Assembly (NCBI GenBank): GCA_029267455.1
Contig: JAJUIX010000080.1
Span: forward strand, 1-6,030
Direction of reading: 5' to 3'
Origin: Enteractinococcus sp.
GTDB lineage: Bacteria; Actinomycetota; Actinomycetes; Actinomycetales; Micrococcaceae
DNA: 6,030 nt
Each line of letters opens with the position of its first letter. Position 1 is the first letter of the stretch. The notes beneath the pieces were generated by a model, which worked only from the letters and a program-made list of their open reading frames with translations, made no database searches and was not told where the DNA came from. The position numbers were made by a program, and so were the translations under genes. This document shows positions 1 through 5,244 of the stretch, piece after piece.

Positions 1-1112
1 CCGGTGGATTCGCGGCGCAGCAAATTCGATTCGTAGAGGGCTTTTTCTAACTCTGCCAAGGTTCGGGCGGAGACGGCGGCGTCATTGCCCAGGTGTTTGG
101 CCAGTTTTTCTATGTCAATGTCGGACAGGGTCGAGCCGGCATAGGACTGCGAGAGCTGTTCGGCCAGCGCATCAAGTTCCGCCAGATCTTGGAGTACACC
201 GGTGCCATCGCCTAGGCCCAGGCCCTGTTCGCCTTCGAATTGTTCGGAACCGGTCCAGTCTTCTCCGGGGCGCAACGCCTGCAGGTTTGCATCGAGTCGG
301 CTGAGCTGATCCATCAGTTCCTGAGAACCAAAAGCTTGCATTGACAGTTCCATCAGCTCGGCACGCTGTTCCGGTGTCATGGAGGCGAGCATGCGCTGGG
401 CTGCAGCCGCGCGCTCGGCCAAGGTGTCGATGAGTTCCTCAATGTTTTGAGGGTTTTCGGGGAACTGGTCGCCGTGTTTGGCCATGAAGTCGTCGAAGTC
501 TTGCTGGGTGTCCTCACCCCGGGCGTGCTTGTCGAGCAACTCATTGAGATCGTTGAGCATCTCCGAGATCGCTTCACGGTCTGCATCGGTCGCGTTTTCC
601 AGGGCCTCTTTCATCCCCGCAAACCGTTGGTCGAGCATCTCACGACCCAGGAGGTCTTTGATCTGCTCGTAGTTCTCCCGGGCGGTCGTGGACTGCCAGT
701 CATAGTCGGACAGTTCCGTAACCGCCGCCGCAGTGGACTCGGGCAGGTTCATTAACTGCATTTCCCGAAAATCCCGGTCCGTATCGTCCATGCGAATGTC
801 ACGGGCCAACTGTTTGCGTTCTTCCAGGACTGCTTCATCAAGGAGCTCTTTGACCTGCTGTAACGTCCCGTCCAACCGGTGGCGCCCTAACAGGTCACGA
901 CGACGCTGCTGGACGCGACCGGCCAGCTCATCCAGCCCGGTCATGTTCTGGCTGCCACGTTGTAAGTACTCACGCATCGCCTGCTCGGGAGAATAGCCGG
1001 CCATGACTTCGTCGGCGATCTCTTCGAGCGCCTCGCTGAGATCGATGGGTGGGGCTAGCGGGTCGGGCCCACCGGTGTACCGGCCGTAACGTGCAGACTT
1101 TCCGTGGCGCAT
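1..1112 (-). CDS. VWA-domain protein partner of the AAA+ ATPase, N-terminal part only (3' end outside window)
   Basis: The frame starts at ATG 1112-1110 and is open for 370 codons to the window edge, so the gene is cut by the window and not broken. A strong Shine-Dalgarno (AAGGAGG, 1117-1123) overlaps the TAA of the upstream ATPase gene, with 4 nt to the ATG. The visible protein begins MRHGKSARYGRYTGGPDPLAPP. After that it is highly charged, rich in Glu, Gln and Leu, and apparently all helical, with no signal peptide or membrane segment. The last visible stretch (about residues 345-370, ending ALYESNLLRREST) resembles the segment just before the C-terminal VWA domain in actinobacterial proteins of roughly 650-700 residues (COG4867-like; M. 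tuberculosis Rv0959 as I recall it). The VWA/MIDAS region itself is not in the window, so the name rests on this resemblance and on the ATPase neighbour. The pair probably works as an ATPase plus VWA adaptor, as in RavA-ViaA or the Mg-chelatase I and D subunits. The substrate is unknown. Confidence 0.82.
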   Translation of the reverse strand, partial: MRHGKSARYGRYTGGPDPLAPPIDLSEALEEIADEVMAGYSPEQAMREYLQRGSQNMTGLDELAGRVQQRRRDLLGRHRLDGTLQQVKELLDEAVLEERKQLARDIRMDDTDRDFREMQLMNLPESTAAAVTELSDYDWQSTTARENYEQIKDLLGREMLDQRFAGMKEALENATDADREAISEMLNDLNELLDKHARGEDTQQDFDDFMAKHGDQFPENPQNIEELIDTLAERAAAAQRMLASMTPEQRAELMELSMQAFGSQELMDQLSRLDANLQALRPGEDWTGSEQFEGEQGLGLGDGTGVLQDLAELDALAEQLSQSYAGSTLSDIDIEKLAKHLGNDAAVSARTLAELEKALYESNLLRREST

Positions 1113-1121
1113 GACGCCTCC

Positions 1122-2510
1122 TTAGCCGTAAACGGTTTGCCCGTCCACGGTTTCCTTCGATAATTCTTGTGCCAGATACAGCCCCTCGAGCGCCAGTTCG
1201 ATGGCGCCGGCTCGCAGGCCAGGACTGTCATGGGCATCGAGCCGGTTGGCTATCTCGTCATAGACGCCGGATTCGGACTCGGTTGGGAGTTCGTCCAGGA
1301 ACTCCTTGGCGGTCACGTGCTGACCGGTGGTCACCGTATGCGCCCCGTCGAAAGTGTCCACCAGAGGAGCGAAGTCGATGCCGCCGAAGTGCGCGCGGGC
1401 GGTCTGAGCGATCGCGGTCAACAACAGGTGATCCAGGATGGCTTCTTCGCGGCCTTCCTCACCGGATTCGAACTCGACTTTCCCGCCGAGCACTTCGACG
1501 GCCGAGTAGACATCGATCAGTCGCGCCACTGCTTCCTCATCGCGCACGGTCGCTCGGTGACGCGCGGCCGCGGCAATGGTTTCGGCACCGGCAATCGCAA
1601 AGCGTGCCGAGACACCAGAGGCCTGGTTGATCGCCGGCGAGCGACGCAGCGCGCGGGTGAAGCGGGCGAGAATTTCCAGCAGCGCATCGGGAACCTGAGC
1701 GGTCAGCTGAGCTTCCTGTCGGATGACCGCGATCTCGTCGTCGATTTCTTCGGGGTAGTGCGTGCGAATCTCGGCACCAAACCGGTCTTTCAACGGCGTA
1801 ATGATCCGGCCACGGTTGGTGTAGTCCTCTGGGTTCGCGCTCGCAACCATCAGCACATCTAGCGGCAAACGCAGCACATACCCACGGATCTGGATATCGC
1901 GCTCTTCCATCACGTTGAGCAGTGAGACCTGAATACGCTCGGCCAAATCCGGCAGCTCATTCAGGGCGACGATGCCGCGGTGTGCTCGCGGGACGAGCCC
2001 GTAGTGGATGGTTTCCGGGTCACCGAGACGACGACCTTCGGCAACTCGCATTGGGTCGACGTCACCGATCAGGTCGGCCACCGAAGTATCCGGCGTCGAT
2101 AATTTTTCGACGTAGCGGTCATCCCGGTGCAGCCAGGCCACCGGCAACTGAGATCCCTCTTCCTCGGCACGCCGCTTGGACTCCGGGGTAATGGGCTCGT
2201 AGGGGTGTTCGTACAGTTCGGAGCCTTCGATGACCGGGGTCCACTCGTCCAATAACGACGCTAGGGTGCGCAGCAGGCGGGTCTTGCCCTGTCCGCGTTC
2301 ACCCAGTAAGACGATGTCATGACCCGCGATCAGGGCGCGCTCGAGTTGGGGGAGCACGGTGTCTTGGAAACCGTGCAGCCCGGGCCACGGGTTCTCCCCG
2401 GCGGCTAGGGCGGCTAAAAGATTGTCGCGCAATTCTTCGCGCACGGACTTGTGTTCGTGCCCGGAAGCTTGGAGTTCTGCCAATGTGCTGATCTTTGGTG
2501 AGGTAGTCAC
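1122..2510 (-). CDS. Mg-chelatase/MoxR-like AAA+ ATPase
   Basis: This encodes a 462-residue cytoplasmic AAA+ ATPase related to the Mg-chelatase I subunit (ChlI/BchI) and MoxR proteins. Residue 1 is the GTG at 2510-2508. Walker A is GERGQGKT (70-77). The Walker B-like segment is GIVALNELPDL (179-189), where Asn-Glu replaces the usual Asp-Glu. Sensor 1 lies in ASANPED (223-229), and an arginine-finger-type LKDRFG is at 240-245. The chelatase-like C-terminal helical lid follows. The GTG start is preferred because the family-like N-terminus (ISTLAELQASGHEHKSV) begins just after it and a promoter lies immediately upstream. A longer in-frame reading back to 2645 would overlap the divergent phosphatase gene and looks unlike protein of this family. 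Length agrees with actinobacterial homologues of about 460 residues (Rv0958 from memory). It is the first gene of an operon with the VWA-type gene 9 nt downstream. There is no cobN- or bchH-like gene in view, so a role in metal chelation is not supported. Confidence 0.9.
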   Translation of the reverse strand: MTTSPKISTLAELQASGHEHKSVREELRDNLLAALAAGENPWPGLHGFQDTVLPQLERALIAGHDIVLLGERGQGKTRLLRTLASLLDEWTPVIEGSELYEHPYEPITPESKRRAEEEGSQLPVAWLHRDDRYVEKLSTPDTSVADLIGDVDPMRVAEGRRLGDPETIHYGLVPRAHRGIVALNELPDLAERIQVSLLNVMEERDIQIRGYVLRLPLDVLMVASANPEDYTNRGRIITPLKDRFGAEIRTHYPEEIDDEIAVIRQEAQLTAQVPDALLEILARFTRALRRSPAINQASGVSARFAIAGAETIAAAARHRATVRDEEAVARLIDVYSAVEVLGGKVEFESGEEGREEAILDHLLLTAIAQTARAHFGGIDFAPLVDTFDGAHTVTTGQHVTAKEFLDELPTESESGVYDEIANRLDAHDSPGLRAGAIELALEGLYLAQELSKETVDGQTVYG

Positions 2511-2517
2511 ATTCCTT

Positions 2518-2546
2518 ACGGTAGCCCTGTCTGCACCACCTGTCGA
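2518..2546 (-). promoter_or_regulatory. Putative sigma70-type promoter of the ATPase-VWA operon, giving a leaderless mRNA
   Basis: Read on the minus strand, TCGACA (2546-2541, five of six matches to TTGACA) is followed by 17 nt and then TACCGT (2523-2518, TANNNT type). The GTG start at 2510 comes 7 nt after the -10 box, so transcription would begin at or next to the start codon. The AAGGA just before the GTG leaves only 2 nt of spacing and would be a poor ribosome binding site. A leaderless start explains the arrangement better. This is inferred from sequence pattern only. Confidence 0.55.
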
Positions 2547-2571
2547 GGGGGTCACACAACGTGGGCTTCGG

Positions 2572-2577
2572 TAAGCT
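2572..2577 (+). promoter_or_regulatory. Possible -10 box for the histidine phosphatase operon
   Basis: TAAGCT lies 7 nt before the ATG at 2585, a spacing again compatible with a leaderless transcript. No convincing -35 hexamer is visible: the best is GTCACA at 2551-2556, with only 15 nt of spacing. The sequence just before the ATG (TAGGCCAC) has only a weak AGG as ribosome binding site. The call is tentative and rests mainly on position. Confidence 0.28.
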
Positions 2578-2584
2578 AGGCCAC

Positions 2585-3238
2585 ATGACCGACAACGATC
2601 AGCCGCAAGCCACCCTGCTACTGCTGGTGCGGCATGGGCAAACACCGACGACGGGCAAAGTACTCCCCGGCCGAGCCCCGGGGTTACAACTCAGCGACCA
2701 CGGCCGCGCTCAGGCGGACCAAGTTGCCGAGCGACTTGCAGCCTTACCCGTGACGGCGCTGTATTCGTCCCCGATGGAACGCACCTGGGAGACAGCCGAA
2801 CCTACCGCAGCTCGATTCGACCTACCAATCATAGAAGAGCCTGGCCTCATCGAAGGTGACTTCGGGGATTGGACAGGAGCAGACTTATCGAAATTACAAA
2901 AGCTCCCGGAGTGGAAGACGGTACAAAAGCGGCCCGATGAGTTTCGGTTTCCCAACGGGGAGAGCTTTGCCGAAATCCAAGAGCGCATGGTATCCACAAT
3001 CCGCAAACTGCGCCGACAACATCCGGGCGGGACTGTGGTATGTTTTTCACACGCGGATCCGATCCGGATCGCTGTCGCCACCGCGATGGGTACCCCGTTG
3101 CGGTCGTTTCAACGCGTCAGCGTTGGCCCGTGTTCCGTGTCCGCCTTTGCCTACCCCGCCGAGGAACCAGAGAACGGCCCGATGGTGTTGACGGTTAACT
3201 CCACCCTGGACTCCCTGGCTGATTTACGGGCAACATAG
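2585..3238 (+). CDS. Histidine phosphatase family protein (phosphoglycerate-mutase-like)
   Basis: This encodes a 217-residue cytoplasmic phosphohydrolase of the histidine phosphatase superfamily, branch 1. The phosphohistidine motif is LLVRHGQT, with R16, H17 and G18. Other expected active-site residues are R66 in SSPMERTWETA, E90 in LIEGDFGDW and the second histidine H156 in CFSHADPIR. The set is complete, so the enzyme should be active. The likely substrate is a small phosphorylated metabolite, but it cannot be read from the sequence. The ATG at 2585 is preferred. An in-frame GTG at 2561 would add only VGFGKLGH, and no ribosome binding site supports it. The SCO1664-family gene follows after 8 nt and surely shares its transcript. 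As I recall, this subfamily usually precedes DUF3090 and SCO1664-type genes in actinobacteria (M. tuberculosis Rv2135c-Rv2133c). Here DUF3090 is absent. Confidence 0.92.
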   Translation: MTDNDQPQATLLLLVRHGQTPTTGKVLPGRAPGLQLSDHGRAQADQVAERLAALPVTALYSSPMERTWETAEPTAARFDLPIIEEPGLIEGDFGDWTGADLSKLQKLPEWKTVQKRPDEFRFPNGESFAEIQERMVSTIRKLRRQHPGGTVVCFSHADPIRIAVATAMGTPLRSFQRVSVGPCSVSAFAYPAEEPENGPMVLTVNSTLDSLADLRAT

Positions 3239-3246
3239 GAGCCACT

Positions 3247-3972
3247 ATGACCGAGCATGTCCTACAGAACGACGAACCTTGTGTCGAAGAGGTACTGCGC
3301 TGCGGTCAGATCACGGTGGTCGGACAGATCGCCAACAGTAGTAACGCCACTTTTCTGGTCGAAGTTACCTTCGGCGATGTTCAGCACATGGCGGTGTATA
3401 AACCTGAAGACGGCGAACGCCCCCTGTGGGATTTCGAACCCGGACTGCATCGGCGCGAAGTCGCAGCATATCTCGTCAGTGAAGCACTGGGTTGGCATAT
3501 TGTCCCCACGACGATTATTCGCCAGGATGGTCCCTTGGGCATCGGATCGTTGCAAGCCTTTATTGATCATGACCCCGCCGACCACTACTTCGTACTCTAT
3601 GGCCAACGCCCTGAATTTCACGATCAGCTGCGTCGGCTAGCACTATTCGATCTGGTGGTGAACAACGCGGATCGCAAAGCCGGCCACGTACTGTGTGACC
3701 GGGATGACCGACTGTGGGGGATCGACCACGGGCTGTGTTTTGCCGAGCCCATGAAACTTCGCACGGTCATCTGGGAATTTGCCGGTGAACGCATTGACGA
3801 CCAGCTCCTGAACGATATCGCTCCGCTGGCCGATGACATTCCGGAAGAAATTCTTGCTCAACTAGAAATAGTCGAAGCCACCGCCCTACAAGGCAGGGTT
3901 GAAAAAGTACTCATGACTCAACAGTTCCCCCACGACACGACCGGTCGGGGTTTCCCTTGGCCGTTGGTGTAG
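3247..3972 (+). CDS. SCO1664 family protein, PI3/PI4-kinase-like fold
   Basis: This 241-residue protein matches the actinobacterial SCO1664 family, often labelled as distantly related to phosphatidylinositol 3-/4-kinases. Landmarks in order are ANSSNATFLVE (29-39, glycine-loop position), VYKPEDGERPLWDF with the presumed ATP-binding K52, REVAAYLVSEALGW (70-83) and the catalytic-loop-like VVNNADRKAGHVL (137-149) with N139, N140 and D142. The metal-binding-like GIDHG with D160 comes next, then KLRTVIWEFAGE and the terminal FPWPLV. The key residues are all present. Family knowledge suggests phosphotransfer on an unknown substrate, and a lipid kinase role should not be assumed. AGGAG (3237-3241) overlaps the stop codon of the phosphatase gene, with 5 nt to the ATG, which points to tight translational coupling. 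A kinase-like protein next to a phosphatase suggests they act on the same or linked substrates, but that is inference. It is slightly shorter than the roughly 260-residue relatives I recall. Confidence 0.88.
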   Translation: MTEHVLQNDEPCVEEVLRCGQITVVGQIANSSNATFLVEVTFGDVQHMAVYKPEDGERPLWDFEPGLHRREVAAYLVSEALGWHIVPTTIIRQDGPLGIGSLQAFIDHDPADHYFVLYGQRPEFHDQLRRLALFDLVVNNADRKAGHVLCDRDDRLWGIDHGLCFAEPMKLRTVIWEFAGERIDDQLLNDIAPLADDIPEEILAQLEIVEATALQGRVEKVLMTQQFPHDTTGRGFPWPLV

Positions 3973-4004
3973 AAACTGCCAGGTTTCTAGATGACGCATC
4001 CTAG
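3970..4004 (+). other. Small overlapping inverted repeats between the SCO1664-family and ASCH genes
   Basis: TAGAAAC (3970-3976, beginning with the upstream stop codon) can pair with GTTTCTA (3983-3989) around a 6-nt loop. CTAGATG (3987-3993) can pair with CATCCTAG (3997-4004) with one bulged C. The two stems share 3987-3989, so they would compete. No T-run follows either, so a Rho-independent terminator is not supported. The 47-nt gap may be an mRNA processing or attenuation site, or the pattern may be chance. Confidence 0.3.
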
Positions 4005-4019
4005 TTCGAAGGTGCCGTA

Positions 4020-4460
4020 ATGAATCATGCTTTCGAGCCGCATGAGCTGGCCCACCTGCCCCGCGCAGAATTCGCCTTTCCTGGTCCATTGCGTGACCAA
4101 CTCGTCGAAGCAATTCTTGACGGGATCAAGACCAGCACCACGAGCCTCAAACTGGAATATGAGCGCCAAGGCGAATCATTGCCTCTGGTGGGGGACCGCT
4201 CAGCACTGATCGACTCGCAAGATCAACTCGTCGCGGTGCTTGAGATCACAAGCGTCCGCGTCGTGCCGCTAGCCGAGGTCGATCTGGCGCACGCGCGTGA
4301 CGAAGGCGAAGGCTACGAATCCATTGATCAATGGCGGGCAGCGCACGAGAATTTCTTTCACAGCCCAGAACTACGTGCCGCACTCAACGAGCCTGACTTC
4401 ACGACCGACGAGACCACACCGGTGGTGCTGGAACGTTTCGAGGTGATCCACCGACTCTAG
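4020..4460 (+). CDS. ASCH domain-containing protein
   Basis: This encodes a 146-residue soluble protein of the ASCH (PUA-like) superfamily. The N-terminal FAFPGPLRDQLVEAILDGIKTSTTSL (residues about 18-43) contains the G-x-K-T-x-T-T-S element typical of ASCH proteins. A strand-rich core follows: GDRSALIDSQDQLVAVLEITSV, then VDLAHARDEGEGY, whose DEGEG segment is conserved in the ASCH proteins I know, then FFHSP and a final VVLERFEVIHRL. ASCH domains are thought to bind RNA, and a few relatives process modified nucleosides. The role of this one is unknown. GAAGG (4008-4012) is 7 nt upstream of the ATG and supports the start. The gene is 47 nt downstream of the SCO1664-family gene in the same direction, so it may be co-transcribed. 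Its TAG stop overlaps the final stop of the convergent alkD-like frame. Confidence 0.88.
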   Translation: MNHAFEPHELAHLPRAEFAFPGPLRDQLVEAILDGIKTSTTSLKLEYERQGESLPLVGDRSALIDSQDQLVAVLEITSVRVVPLAEVDLAHARDEGEGYESIDQWRAAHENFFHSPELRAALNEPDFTTDETTPVVLERFEVIHRL

Positions 4461-5143
4461 GACTGCTGGCGCGCAACCATTTCTTCAATCCACACCGGCG
4501 CATAGGGAGAGGTACAGTTCGGTGGTGTCGGATAGTCTTTCAGCACTTCGAGGCGTTCGCCGATCTTGATCGCCCGGGCGCGATATTCGGGATAATGGAT
4601 GCCGATATTTGCCAGTCATTCATTCATCGCCCACTGCAAACGATCGGGCGCCTGCTGCATTTGCTCTTCGATCCGATCCAGTAACCCGGGGATGTTGAGG
4701 TTCTTAACACCTTTCGCGACATGATGGCTCGTCAGCGACCAACCGGCAGCAGCCACATCCTCGTCGACGTCATTCATCCATGGGATGCGACGGTCTTCGG
4801 ATTCCGGATTCTTTTTGACAATGTAGTTGACCAGCCAGTCCAGCACTTTTGGTACCCGAGCTTGGCGCAGCATGGCGTCCAGCTGTTCGACGGTGTACTT
4901 CTTTGGGCTGCTGACCAGGATCGCGACGAGGCGTGCCTGGGCGTCACCGGTGGCCCACAGCTCTTTGGCAAATTCGTGCTGGGTTTTCAGCCGCTTGGCA
5001 ATGCCGCGCAGTTTCGAAAGATTCACGCCGATGTCATTGCCGTGGCGTTGGTTGGCCTCACGAATCTTTGGGTCTTCGAGCGCCTCGAGTTCTGCGAGCA
5101 CTTCGTCAGCGGTTAACTGTTCTGCTGGCGTTCTGGTGGCCAT
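4457..5143 (-). pseudogene. Full-length alkD-like frame interrupted by one TGA
   Basis: Reading past the TGA at 4618-4616 in the same frame gives 52 more sense codons and then TAG at 4459-4457. The total is 228 codons counting the TGA, with no frameshift. The extension begins LANIGIHYPEY, continues with AIKIGERLEVLKDYP and ends with NCTSPYAPVWIEEMVARQ. This strongly resembles the C-terminus of this AlkD-like subfamily (pattern RAIxIGexLxVxxDYPxxxxCTSPxAPxWIxEMVxRQ, from memory). The original gene was therefore longer, and its 3' end is intact apart from the single stop. The TGA is one substitution from TGC, TGT or TGG, so it looks like a young nonsense mutation. A sequencing error or recoding also remains possible. 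No other lesion is visible, and codon use after the stop looks like that before it. Confidence 0.75.
4616..5143 (-). CDS. DNA alkylation repair (AlkD-like) protein, shortened by an in-frame stop
   Basis: The 175-residue product ends at TGA 4618-4616. It belongs to the AlkD-like DNA alkylation repair family, built from HEAT-type helical repeats. AlkD enzymes excise positively charged alkylated bases such as 7-methylguanine or 3-methyladenine. Recognisable segments are GVNLSKLRGIAKRL (39-52), ELWATGDAQARLVAILVSSPKKYT (about 61-84), VLDWLVNYIVKKNP (100-113) and DVAAAGWSLTSHHVAKG (about 129-145), ending QWAMNE. The subfamily differs from classic AlkD, so glycosylase activity is not proven. AGGAGG (5148-5153) sits 4 nt before the ATG at 5143 and fixes the start. 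The product lacks the last roughly 52 residues of the family, which would remove terminal repeat helices and probably destabilise it. It lies downstream of hpaD, separated by a terminator-like hairpin, and converges with the ASCH gene. Confidence 0.82.
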   Translation of the reverse strand: MATRTPAEQLTADEVLAELEALEDPKIREANQRHGNDIGVNLSKLRGIAKRLKTQHEFAKELWATGDAQARLVAILVSSPKKYTVEQLDAMLRQARVPKVLDWLVNYIVKKNPESEDRRIPWMNDVDEDVAAAGWSLTSHHVAKGVKNLNIPGLLDRIEEQMQQAPDRLQWAMNE

Positions 5144-5173
5144 CTATCCTCCTGGAAACGTCTCGTTAAGCAG

Positions 5174-5209
5174 CCTAGCGCCTGCGAACCGTAGTCCGCA
5201 GGCGCTAGG
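5174..5209 (-). terminator. Strong hairpin, likely terminator of the hpaD transcript
   Basis: CCTAGCGCCTGCG (5174-5186) is perfectly complementary to CGCAGGCGCTAGG (5197-5209), giving a 13-bp GC-rich stem with a 10-nt loop. It stands 35 nt beyond the hpaD stop codon and about 30 nt before the alkD-like start, in the gap between two minus-strand genes. On the minus strand the stem is followed by CTGCTTAACG, a poor U-tract, which is common for actinobacterial terminators. It may also act as an mRNA 3'-end stabiliser. Confidence 0.7.
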
Positions 5210-5219
5210 TCTAGATGCG

Positions 5220-5243
5220 CTTCCGTTATGGAAGTGCCGGAAG
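5220..5243 (-). repeat. Short inverted repeats just after the hpaD stop
   Basis: CTTCCG (5220-5225) can pair either with GGAAG (5230-5234) around a 5-nt loop or with CGGAAG (5238-5243) around a 12-nt loop. The stems are only 5-6 bp. They lie between the hpaD stop codon and the stronger hairpin at 5174-5209 and may help termination or protect the 3' end, or may be chance. Confidence 0.25.
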
Positions 5244-5244
5244 T

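Noticed and set aside
447..755. Plus-strand open frames opposite the VWA-type gene
   Set aside because: The minus-strand frame is continuous for 370 codons and matches a conserved family. The opposite frames are low in plausibility and overlap one another.
1167..1862. Long plus-strand open frame (231 codons) opposite the ATPase gene
   Set aside because: It is the antisense shadow of a clearly conserved AAA+ gene in GC-rich DNA. The translation shows no recognisable domain and no ribosome binding site supports it.
2561..2584. GTG 2561 as start of the histidine phosphatase
   Set aside because: It adds eight residues without family support and has no ribosome binding site. The ATG at 2585 sits at the usual distance before the RHG motif.
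2511..2645. Extended N-terminus of the ATPase starting at an ATG at 2645
   Set aside because: It would overlap the divergent histidine phosphatase gene, contains Cys/Arg-rich sequence unlike the family, and would run through the promoter elements at 2518-2546.
2710..3081. Minus-strand open frame opposite the histidine phosphatase
   Set aside because: The plus-strand gene carries a full catalytic residue set. The opposite frame shows no motif.
4721..5116. Plus-strand open frames opposite the alkD-like gene (4721-5116, 4827-5267)
   Set aside because: They are shadows of the alkD-like gene. No family resemblance was seen, and the minus strand has a strong Shine-Dalgarno and family motifs.
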